Shown here piece after piece: positions 31,936 to 40,302 of a stretch of 64,000 nt of DNA (positions are counted from its first letter, which is position 1; each line of letters begins with the position of its first letter). The notes beneath the pieces are model-generated. The model was not told where the DNA came from, did no database searches, and saw only the letters and a program-made list of their open reading frames with translations. Source of the stretch: Periconia sp. R9002 (taxonomy: Eukaryota > Ascomycota > Dothideomycetes > Pleosporales > Periconiaceae). The translations under genes and the position numbers were made by a program. Location of the stretch: assembly GCA_023627715.1 (NCBI GenBank), contig JAMAHW010000067.1:168529-232528 (forward strand). Reading direction: 5' to 3'.

Positions 31936-34900
31936 ATGGACTTTGAAGACTTTGTCGAACAGTTCATCGGCAACCCCCCCGCACGCGTGCTTTCAGACAA
32001 AAACAAGCCCCGAGGAGAAGTTCACCAATACCAATACGCGTCGGTCACTGGCATCATTGTCCCGTACAACGAAGAAAATGAGAAGATCCCCGGAGCTCAA
32101 GTCGTCCCACACTTGAACACGATTCCCATCGAGCGCTTGATTCATGGCGAAGACCTCGATGAGCTTCTGGCCAAAGGCAAGGCTCTGCGTGCCGTCAAGT
32201 CTATCGCCCACAGCATCACCGACCGACCTCGTTCGTTCGTTGACACTGAGCCATTTCGACTTGGGACCTCGGACAACAGCTCATACACGTTGTTCCCCTT
32301 CGAGAAGCTTCCTCCCTTCCTGGAAGCTCGTCGTACTCTTGACGCATGTCAGTCCGAAATTGCTCAAGCCAAAGACGCCCTCACCAAACAAGCTGGAGAG
32401 TCCGTCACTAAGGAGCTTGATCCTGCCCTTCTGCAGAAGCTCGATGCCGCCCAAACCGAGTATGACATCCAGGAGTCTACGCTACTCAAGTACGCTCGGT
32501 CACGCCACACTATCGATGATGCATCTGTCGAGTTCCTGGGTGCGGAGCATACGCGCGGCCGCCAGCTCGCCAAAGATCCGAATGCACGTGGTCGCCGTCA
32601 ACAGTCAACATCAAACACGTATCACTTCAATCGCGACACACGCGAATTCAAGCCGTTCGAGCGTCGCCCCTTGATAGGTGCGGATAACCAACCCCATTCA
32701 CCCACTTCTAGGGAGATCAAGAAAGATCTCATCGCCTTTGCTCACGGCATGATGTTCCAATACATGAAAACACAACCGGATCGTACTTTGGACCTGGTAG
32801 TACCCGAGCCTATCGACGTCATCCGTGAAGCAAAAAAGATCAAACACATGCATCATGCTTTCCTCGATAAAGGTGTGACCAAAAATAACATTGGCGTTTT
32901 CCACCACCATCTGCGTTACCGACTCCACTGGAAGATCTCCGAGCGACGCATCCGCAAGATTCTCCTAAAAAAGGTCATCATCGTCCCTTTCGGAACCATC
33001 CCTGTTACCTTCGAAGAAATCCAAGCTTCCGAAGTCAAAGCCAAGGCCTTGGGTCTGTCCAATGATCTCATCATGCTATCCTCACAACGTCGACAGGAAG
33101 AGAAAGAGGCTCGTAAGGCAGCCAAAGAAGCTAACAAAGTCGAGACCGATAAGAAGACTTACCGCAAGCAACTGGCAAAACGATCTGCTCGTCCCCCTTC
33201 CAAGTACGACACTCGGCTTCTCACTGCACAGCTTGGCGATCGACAAAACGAAGATGTTGCCGCCGATATCCTTCTCTGGAGTGATCCTCATGTCAAGTCA
33301 TATATCCAATGGAAATTTTCCTTCAACTACAAGGATTCGGACATTGATGGTCAGCCGTCCCACAAAGCCCGTATCTTCGCCACTTACCGCAATGCGCGTG
33401 AGCCCGGTGATCGAAAGGATAACGGTAGTTATGTCAACCGCATGCAAGCAACGGACCTTCAAGACCTCTCGATCATCCCAGATCTATTTTCTTCTATACA
33501 GGGCGAGATGGTCAACGTTCTGAAGCATACCACTGAGCAAGCCGATCAGGACCTAACGTTGCTGTATGTACCCCAGAACGATGAACACTTTGTGAGCAAT
33601 CTGTTCCTCCCCGACAAGTCTGTAATGCCCGGACCTGCACAACTTCTCGCTTCTCTCAAACTGCAAGCCATTGGGATCATATCACTTGTTCGAACGTCAG
33701 AATTTCCATCAAGAATCGCCGAACTTGCTCGGCGTTTTGCGGCCGACGCTCAATGGGATCCCCTTCTCGACCAATTCAAAGACAAAGACGATCCAAAGGT
33801 CAACGTGAAGTGCCTAGAGCCAAACCCACTCCGCTTTGTCACACCAGCTCAGTACGTCTTCGAAGATTACAACGAGTGGGCTCGCATAGTAGGTGTCGCG
33901 GCTCTTCGTGAGGCCTTATTCAATTCACAGACCTGTTCCTACGGAGGACAGGCTGCCGTCGTTCCCATTGAAGCGTCTTACCGTGAGAAAATGTATTGGT
34001 CATATACGCTGTTTGCGTCAATAGACAAGCCAGATAAGCTCCAACCCGCTCTCCGACCAGGTGACTCCATCAATGTCTCCTTCACCGCAAACAAGCTCAC
34101 TAAGGGTATCTTTTGGCCTGGCAATGTCACCGCTCACGTGGTGGGCGCTAACTTAGAGCAACTCGTGCTCATCGTAAATCGCCCACTCTCCGATGAGATA
34201 CAGGAATTGACTGTTAACGGAAAGCCCATTGTCGTACATCTTCCAGCCGATAATTCGCACATTTCACTCCTGAACCGCGGCGATGTTGCGAAGATGGATC
34301 CCTCATCACTACAATGCTACACTAGGAAACACAAGCGCCCAATACTTGTCAACCGTGAGGCCAACTCTAAAGAAGCTAAACGACTGGCCGGAAACATTCA
34401 ATGCCTGGATCTGCCTAGTCAATTTCGAGCCGATTATTCCCGCCAATGGGCCGTTCTCGAATCTCGTAAGAAATTACTCCAAGGCGTCTACATCGATAGT
34501 CTTCCCAGGTCTGGCATCTACGACTCCCTAAACGACGCCGACTTGGGGAAAGTCAAAAAATACCTCCGAGAAAATTTGCGGCCATATCAGCACGAACTGG
34601 TTGAGTCTTTGATCAAATCCGGTCTGCTTAGTGGGGTCGCCCTCCTTCATGGTCCATCCGGGTCAGGCAAGACATACACAGTCAACCAAGCCGTCGCTGT
34701 CTTACTGTGCAGTGATATTAAGTACAGTCTCGATGAATGGGCCGAGATGCACCGGCGCACGCAAGCCTTGAAAGACCTCCGTGAAGAGGCGAAAAAGAAG
34801 TCTCGTGCAGCGAAAACACAGAAGAAAGATGGGACTCAGGCCACCCAACCCGCCGAATCCAATGAATCTGGACCTTTGCCATTGAAAGAGATTGTCGAAT

Positions 34901-36480
34901 CTGAGACTGAACCCGATCTCAAACAATACATCATGGTCGAAACCCGCCTCACTTCTATTGCCATCCAAAATGAGACGACGGACAATCTCTTTCTTGACAT
35001 GGAAGTACTGGGAGCTAAATGCACAGAGACACTTGAACGTTGCCCTCCTTTGGCTATACGCCTATACAATCGCCAGGCAGAATTTCAGGCCTTTATTGCA
35101 ATGCTGAAAGCTGGATTCAATACGGAGACATTACCTCAACTACCTTTCAACATCGTCAATCCTGAGGCCTCCACCGATAATATATCTCTACAGCACCTTG
35201 AAAACTACGTAAATTCTTATACGGGAAATTTTACAGACATAAACGATTCGCGACTCACTATTCTCCCAGCATCCCTGGCCTACACTATCCTGATGCTGGC
35301 CGGTGTGAAAGAGAAGACGCAAGCCATTGAACAGAAGTGGACCCCCCAGCAACTAAAAGCCATCGAGAAATCTTTGGGTATGATCCATTGGGCAATGGGT
35401 GAACTTCAGCGAGAGAACAATCCATCCTTCAAGAGCATCGTCAATGTAATCAAGCCTGTCTTCCAGAAAGGCTGGGATTTCATCGTTCAAGAAGCAGACA
35501 TCGTGGTCACAACAGCAGCAATTGCAACTAAGGAGTCTTTCTACCTTCGCAGAAAAACTACTGCTGTAGTCTGTGAAGAAGTTGGACGCATGACCGACGT
35601 CGACTTCGCTGGTGTCCTAGGGCACTTCGTCCACGCCAAAGTTATACTTGGCTCCGGTTCTCCCTCGCAACTTGGTCCCGTGCCTTTCGGTCCCTCGGTA
35701 AATAATTCGTTTCAAAATCAGTACAGACTGTCGATTCTAAATCGCCTTCTAGCCATTGGTTTCCCCGTCCGCGAACTTACGCAAACCGCACGTTTCCGAA
35801 ATAGGATGCTCTTGACCATCAGCAATATCTCCAACGGCAAAGAATTCATTGCTTTTGAAGGTTCCATCACGGAGGAAGACACTCAGGAACCTACCAAACT
35901 CATGGATAAGCTGTTTGGTATCCGTAAATCAGTGGTTTTCCTCAATGTAGTGGGTGCGGATTCCGGTCGTGCTTCCACTGGATCATCCTACAGCGCCGAC
36001 TGTGCTTTTGTGGGTATTCATACACTGATTGCAATGCTCGAGAATGGAGTCGATCCGGAAACTATCGCGTACATCCTTCCGTACACTGCGCAGAAGTCCT
36101 TGGTGACCGCTATCATCAAGACCGCTCAATCAGAGTATCGAGCCAAGGGTCAACATGACCTCGCTGAGCGCCTAGCTATACCTGTGGTTAGTACGGTCGA
36201 CGCTTTCCAAGGAAAAGACCGAGAGTACATCATTCTGGATCTTTGCGCGACGGATGGTTTTGTTTTTGATCCACCCCGTTTCCTCGTCGCCGCTACGCGC
36301 GCTCGCTCTGGCATGGTAATGATTGGCGATTCTCTACGCCTCACAGGCCCAAGCACGCGTGTTGTTAAGCGGCAGCTTCCGATTTTGATGGTACTTAGAT
36401 ACTTGGAAGCTCAGCGTGCTTTTAAGACAATGGAGGATCTGACGCACATCAAGTCCTATCCAAATGTGCTCCCCATTTGA
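31936..36480 (+). CDS. Giant SF1 (Upf1-like) helicase-type P-loop NTPase
   Basis: This intronless 1,514-aa protein has a long N-terminal region (1-~880) unlike any family I recognise, with a Lys/Glu-rich coiled stretch around residues 380-420. It is followed by an SF1 helicase module of the DNA2/NAM7/UPF1 type. Motif I is HGPSGSGKTYT (Lys912). Motif II is VVCEEVGRM (Glu1214-Glu1215) in place of the usual DEA-. Then come QTARFRNRM and LPYTAQ (motif IV region), STVDAFQGKDREYI (motif V, Gln1425) and LVAATRARSGMVMIGD (motif VI, Arg1455/Arg1457). A ~60-residue charged insert follows motif I. Upf1-like enzymes translocate on RNA or DNA; which one applies here is unknown. A degenerate paralogue lies at 40303-43950. 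ATG 31936 is the first in frame and follows a pyrimidine-rich leader. Confidence 0.85.
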   Translation: MDFEDFVEQFIGNPPARVLSDKNKPRGEVHQYQYASVTGIIVPYNEENEKIPGAQVVPHLNTIPIERLIHGEDLDELLAKGKALRAVKSIAHSITDRPRSFVDTEPFRLGTSDNSSYTLFPFEKLPPFLEARRTLDACQSEIAQAKDALTKQAGESVTKELDPALLQKLDAAQTEYDIQESTLLKYARSRHTIDDASVEFLGAEHTRGRQLAKDPNARGRRQQSTSNTYHFNRDTREFKPFERRPLIGADNQPHSPTSREIKKDLIAFAHGMMFQYMKTQPDRTLDLVVPEPIDVIREAKKIKHMHHAFLDKGVTKNNIGVFHHHLRYRLHWKISERRIRKILLKKVIIVPFGTIPVTFEEIQASEVKAKALGLSNDLIMLSSQRRQEEKEARKAAKEANKVETDKKTYRKQLAKRSARPPSKYDTRLLTAQLGDRQNEDVAADILLWSDPHVKSYIQWKFSFNYKDSDIDGQPSHKARIFATYRNAREPGDRKDNGSYVNRMQATDLQDLSIIPDLFSSIQGEMVNVLKHTTEQADQDLTLLYVPQNDEHFVSNLFLPDKSVMPGPAQLLASLKLQAIGIISLVRTSEFPSRIAELARRFAADAQWDPLLDQFKDKDDPKVNVKCLEPNPLRFVTPAQYVFEDYNEWARIVGVAALREALFNSQTCSYGGQAAVVPIEASYREKMYWSYTLFASIDKPDKLQPALRPGDSINVSFTANKLTKGIFWPGNVTAHVVGANLEQLVLIVNRPLSDEIQELTVNGKPIVVHLPADNSHISLLNRGDVAKMDPSSLQCYTRKHKRPILVNREANSKEAKRLAGNIQCLDLPSQFRADYSRQWAVLESRKKLLQGVYIDSLPRSGIYDSLNDADLGKVKKYLRENLRPYQHELVESLIKSGLLSGVALLHGPSGSGKTYTVNQAVAVLLCSDIKYSLDEWAEMHRRTQALKDLREEAKKKSRAAKTQKKDGTQATQPAESNESGPLPLKEIVESETEPDLKQYIMVETRLTSIAIQNETTDNLFLDMEVLGAKCTETLERCPPLAIRLYNRQAEFQAFIAMLKAGFNTETLPQLPFNIVNPEASTDNISLQHLENYVNSYTGNFTDINDSRLTILPASLAYTILMLAGVKEKTQAIEQKWTPQQLKAIEKSLGMIHWAMGELQRENNPSFKSIVNVIKPVFQKGWDFIVQEADIVVTTAAIATKESFYLRRKTTAVVCEEVGRMTDVDFAGVLGHFVHAKVILGSGSPSQLGPVPFGPSVNNSFQNQYRLSILNRLLAIGFPVRELTQTARFRNRMLLTISNISNGKEFIAFEGSITEEDTQEPTKLMDKLFGIRKSVVFLNVVGADSGRASTGSSYSADCAFVGIHTLIAMLENGVDPETIAYILPYTAQKSLVTAIIKTAQSEYRAKGQHDLAERLAIPVVSTVDAFQGKDREYIILDLCATDGFVFDPPRFLVAATRARSGMVMIGDSLRLTGPSTRVVKRQLPILMVLRYLEAQRAFKTMEDLTHIKSYPNVLPI

Positions 36481-36714
36481 TAGCCAGTAAATATGCGAAG
36501 GGCGTGGATCCGCTAGAACTGGCGTACATGTATAATGTATTGTAAATTATTGAGGAGGAGAACAATATGTACGGGTGGATAAATACAGTGTTCGTCAGAC
36601 CGATTCAGCATAATAGATAGTGAAAATAGCAATACTCAACCTGAAATACATGCCTTACATCTGCCCGTGAATGATGCTTTAGCCTTCAAGTATGACCCCG
36701 CATAAGGTAGTTCC

Positions 36715-37085
36715 AAGACACCCCGAGGTATGCCGTTTTATGACGTTCATCACTCATTATATTACCCTTGGTAGAGTTCAGCTAACTTCGCATCTGTAAA
36801 TTCTAGATGAGGAATACTACGCCGCTTTTTTATAATAACACTACATCGTTCTTCGTGCAACATTATCCCCCTAGCAAATTGAAAATTTTAGCAAAAATTA
36901 GCGAAGACCAATGTAAGATCTCCTGGGTTTAAAATAGCTGGCAATTTATAGCATTTATTACTTACTACATTACCCCTAGTTAAGTTGAACTAATTTTATA
37001 TTCGCAGATTCTTGATGTGAAATCCTACGCTGCTTTTTGATAATGATTATACGCCGCTCTCCCCGCAACATCGTAACCCTTATGA
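36715..37085 (-). repeat. Two diverged repeat copies distantly related to R1
   Basis: Two blocks (about 36740-36875 and 36955-37085) match each other (cattacccctagttaagttg versus tattacccttggtagagttc; then ctacgccgctttttta versus ctacgctgctttttga). On the minus strand the first reads aagttagctgaactc .. aatgagtgatgaacgtc, close to R1 copy C. Both are AT-shifted, decayed copies. Confidence 0.5.
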
Positions 37086-37177
37086 ACTTTGGATTGTATA
37101 AGAAATAGTGAATAGAGATGTCCTGTCGCGTAGGTGTAGAAATCACCTGTAGTTGTAATGTTTATCAGTTTGTATAC

Positions 37178-37212
37178 GATAGCAATACTCTGTGATGATC
37201 GAATTCAATTTC
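37178..37212 (+). mobile_element. SINE-like element R2, 5'-truncated fragment
   Basis: Only the 3' end of the element remains: agcaatactctgtgatgatc followed by gaattcaattt. I found no target-site duplication around it. Confidence 0.55.
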
Positions 37213-37635
37213 CTGAGGGACATTATACTGATCCGACAGCGTGATAGAAGAGAGTGGTTGTTAATAAGCTTGATAAGTCCGGGAAACATAACTAGGGTTG
37301 CGTCATGAGCAACAGAAATTAACAAATCTTCATATGATGAAGAACTTCAGTTGCGTCGGCTGTAGTTACGAGAGCGCGAAATCTTGGTAAGAAGGAAGAA
37401 AGCTACCAGTTCAAAAACATGATACGTAACTACTTAATACCTATTTTTGCTCCTCCGCTCAACAAAAAGACATTCCCATGCTATTGAGACCGTGTAGCAC
37501 TTCTCGGAAGTACCTATTCCTCTACATATGCTAGCACACCATACAGCTTGCCTGTTGCTTTGCCATTCTTGTCGCCTTGCTATTATACTGCCAAATCTTC
37601 CGAATTTACGTTGCCCTCCATCATGACAAGAGCTC

Positions 37636-38295
37636 TCAGTGGTCCACGGCGAGATGTTTCCGGTACGGGGCCATTTCGTCGGAACATTTCTTCGTATGCA
37701 CCCATTTGCAATCCGGTATGTAGCAGTGGCCGTCGAATCGATTGGATCTCACACGCCTCTGTGAAACCGGCATAGCCATTTGCAGGGTAAGGTCTTTCAC
37801 CCACCCCATCGAAATCGATTTTGGGTGACATGGGGGGTCGTGGCGAGTACATGATCCATATGTATGGCAGTGGTTCCCAGTCATGTTGGTTGCATGGTCT
37901 TCCAAAACCCAGTGAGTACGATTCAAGCACGACGTAAGACCACATAAGTGGGAAACCTCAATGTCGTTCTCAATAAGCTTGCCCCCCTCGTCTTCGCTGC
38001 ACCCAAACACGAAGGAAATAATCCACGTGAACGGAGGACGAAAAGCTTTTTCATGACCCGGCATAGGACATGATGGGTTTTCACAGCACTTGATCGGGTA
38101 ACGGTAATCCTCCATATAGCTAAACACATTGTCTGACCTGCTAGCCAAAGGAAGCACGCAATGTGCAAAAAGGGAACCGTTGATAGTTTCATTGACGCTG
38201 AGAGGATCAGTGTTCGTCTCGTCGTCCACGTACCACACAGGTTCAGCTCGGGCAGATACAGTTTGTAACAGAAATAAACCCAGTATTGGGCCCAT
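37636..38295 (-). CDS. Secreted protein with an I-PpoI-like His-Me finger nuclease site
   Basis: This 219-aa intronless protein has a predicted signal peptide (MGPILGLFLLQTVSARA). It contains the zinc-binding loop of His-Me homing endonucleases (zf-His_Me_endon) with the same residue spacing as I-PpoI: His116-x-Cys118-x4-Cys123-x4-His128-x8-Asn137-x5-Cys143, then Cys149, His152 and Cys156. In I-PpoI the His and Asn equivalents are the general base and the metal ligand, and the Cys/His residues hold two zinc ions; all are present here. Only the spacing between Cys143, Cys149 and His152 differs, by one residue each way. N-terminal Cys70/71/76 could supply the fourth ligand of site 1. It is not in an rDNA intron and has no self-splicing context. 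Secretion plus nuclease chemistry suggests an extracellular nuclease or effector; that role is inference. Confidence 0.8.
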   Translation of the reverse strand: MGPILGLFLLQTVSARAEPVWYVDDETNTDPLSVNETINGSLFAHCVLPLASRSDNVFSYMEDYRYPIKCCENPSCPMPGHEKAFRPPFTWIISFVFGCSEDEGGKLIENDIEVSHLCGLTSCLNRTHWVLEDHATNMTGNHCHTYGSCTRHDPPCHPKSISMGWVKDLTLQMAMPVSQRRVRSNRFDGHCYIPDCKWVHTKKCSDEMAPYRKHLAVDH

Positions 38296-38523
38296 TAAAT
38301 GAAACGATCGTCATTGTACAGAGCCTTCTTACATTCATCGGGCCATGGTTGATCTTCAGCGTTGAGCTTCAGTTTCTTTGAATGGTCCAGGTTGAGGTCT
38401 GCTTTGTCGTCCGCATCGGTCATGTAGGTCAGTTCCCTCTTATATATCATTGTCTTGTCGGTCTTCGCTTAAAAAAAATCACATTCTTAACTACCAAAAC
38501 ACCCAAACACCACCAAAAACAAT

Positions 38524-38950
38524 TCGCACAAACACTCTCCCAGCATCCTACTTACCCCCATCAAAACTACAACCTTGGAAAAGAGAAGTCCTTCAAGCGT
38601 TATATACAGAGTGGTAACGAGTATTGTAAGCACGTCCTTATCTATGATTCAAACTAGTGTTTATACCGTGACTGGGCCAAGGCCGTTACCAAGTGTTTTC
38701 CCTTATCTGTGTTGATACCCAGGGTAGCAATACTCTGTGAGGATCCAATTGAACTCCATACCGTGACTGATTATACCAATTAATTGCGAAGAAGGAAACA
38801 CTTTTGACATCTCGTGACAGTAATCAATCCATATTTCGGATACCAAAATCAGCTAAAGAATACCAACAACATTCCACGCAAGCACTCTCTCAGCATCCTA
38901 CTTACCCCTATCACAACTACACCCCGAAGAAGAAGAAGCCTTCCAAGCGT
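38524..38950 (+). repeat. Duplicated ~75-bp segment (two copies)
   Basis: The segments 38524-38600 and 38877-38950 share cagcatcctacttacccc and caagcg at their ends. Both read in one frame as QHPTYP then HxNY then a Lys-rich run and KR. They look like two remnants of one coding segment (for example an N-terminal exon) on either side of the SINE-like copy 2. Confidence 0.55.
38663..38769 (+). mobile_element. SINE-like element R2, copy 2, with 12-bp target-site duplication
   Basis: The body is 38675-38757, flanked by the exact direct repeat ataccgtgactg (38663-38674 and 38758-38769). It shares with the other copies cgttaccaagtgttttccct, gttgatacccagggtagcaa and tactctgtgaggatccaatt. Its 5' end differs from copies 1 and 3. 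Confidence 0.8.
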
Positions 38951-39299
38951 CCTGGGTATCGAAACAGGTAGGAGGAAACACTAAATAGCCAGGACGGGCA
39001 CATAGACAACTCCCCTTTTGTATACCAGCACTTTCTCTTTCTCTTTCTTTTTAGTACATGCCAGCACTCATAATACACGTCAAGCCTGGGATTCCATATC
39101 ATTTTCAATTTAGCTTGTTATATTATCAATTGATTCTGTTTTGGTGAGACCAATTATTCTACACAATTGATTCGACTGTGTCAATTCTCAACCTACTAGT
39201 CCTACCTAAGCCCTCTTACGCCTTCTGCCGCCGACTCTCTACAAATCCACCAGCCTATAAAAGCTCTTCCTGAACCTCCTCTCCTGCAAGGTGCAATTC

Positions 39300-40172
39300 A
39301 CCGTCTAAAGAGAACGTTATAGTCGCTAATCTAATAAGTAGAATAAAGGGAAACGCAAACATTAGTCAATATATCTAGACATCCTAAAATTATAGAAATA
39401 CCTACACATCTTAGGGCAATGCAATAATCCTGTATGATTAATGTAGTGGAGGATGCATAAATGTAGCTAATTAACTATCTACCCTAGTTCGATGCAGATA
39501 TACATGAATAGGTTGCACCTAAAAACTTGATATCAACGCTAGATATACAGCAATGCACCTACGTACACCTAAAAAATACCTATAAATATAATAAGTTAAA
39601 GAATTTATAAAGTTTACTTAGTCAATCTAGACATTATAATATTAATGTTATACCTACACATCTTAGCGCTATATAATTAACTTGTAGTTGTAGTATTGTA
39701 TAGAATTATTTACTTAGAAGATTATAAAGCTAAATATACAGCAATCTACCTAAATATACCTTAGAAGTATATATAACTAGAGTAAATTTTACAATTTACA
39801 GACCTTAGATAGTATATCTAGACATACTAATATAAATAATATAGGTAAACATATAAGCCGTGTGTAATACGCGTGTGGTCCTAAGAAAAAGCATAAATTA
39901 AATAGATAGAGAAGTATATATGTACCTATGTATACGACTACCATACCTGTAAATAGCTACAATACCTATATAAATAGATTAGATTTAGGGATTTTCAGAC
40001 TAGGGTTAGTATATCCAGACATTTTAAAGTAGATGAAGTAGCTGTCTAGGTTAGGGTTTTGCGATACGCATGTAGTTCTACGAAGGAGAACGCGCCCGAT
40101 GAATAGGGACATCACATATCTATATTCACACGACTAATAAACTACGCGAGTTTCACAAATCACCGTCAATAA
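39300..40172. repeat. AT-rich degenerate repeat block (family R3)
   Basis: A motif of the form tagtcaatatatctagacat followed by cctacacatctta recurs at about 39363, 39625, 39810 and 40005, spaced roughly 185-260 bp, each time more decayed. TA dinucleotides dominate and coding frames are absent, the look of repeats mutated by RIP. A better preserved copy lies at 49868-49950. The block ends 130 bp from the stop codon of the truncated helicase paralogue. Confidence 0.65.
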
Positions 40173-40302
40173 TCACAGAACTAAACTCAGAGGATGTGTT
40201 AAACACATGTCGTTGTATTCTACATAAACTAAAGTACATTCCCTCGAAAACCTATTGCCATGTTCTTGAGCACTCTTGGTCGAAGAATTCATCCACATCT
40301 CC

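Larger units (their letters stand above)
36481..37635. other. Intergenic with R1-related and R2 fragments
   Basis: This 1.15-kb stretch holds two related repeat copies (36715-37085) and a fragment of the SINE-like element (37178-37212). I see no gene. Confidence 0.5.
38296..40302. other. Repeat-rich intergenic region
   Basis: This 2-kb region holds a duplicated ~75-bp segment, SINE-like copy 2 and the AT-rich degenerate repeats at 39300-40172. No gene is supported. Confidence 0.55.

Noticed and set aside
31936..36480. Interpretation as a Helitron replicase
   Set aside because: No Rep HUH nuclease motif was found in the N-terminal region, and the helicase motifs are Upf1-like rather than Pif1-like.
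37636..38295. Interpretation as an active homing endonuclease of a mobile intron
   Set aside because: No group I intron or rDNA context is present and the protein starts with a secretion signal, so homing is unlikely despite the matching active site.
40010..40070. Telomere-like ggttaggg motifs in the AT-rich block, and again near 63740
   Set aside because: Only single isolated TTAGGG-like units occur, without tandem runs. No evidence of a telomere or interstitial telomeric array.
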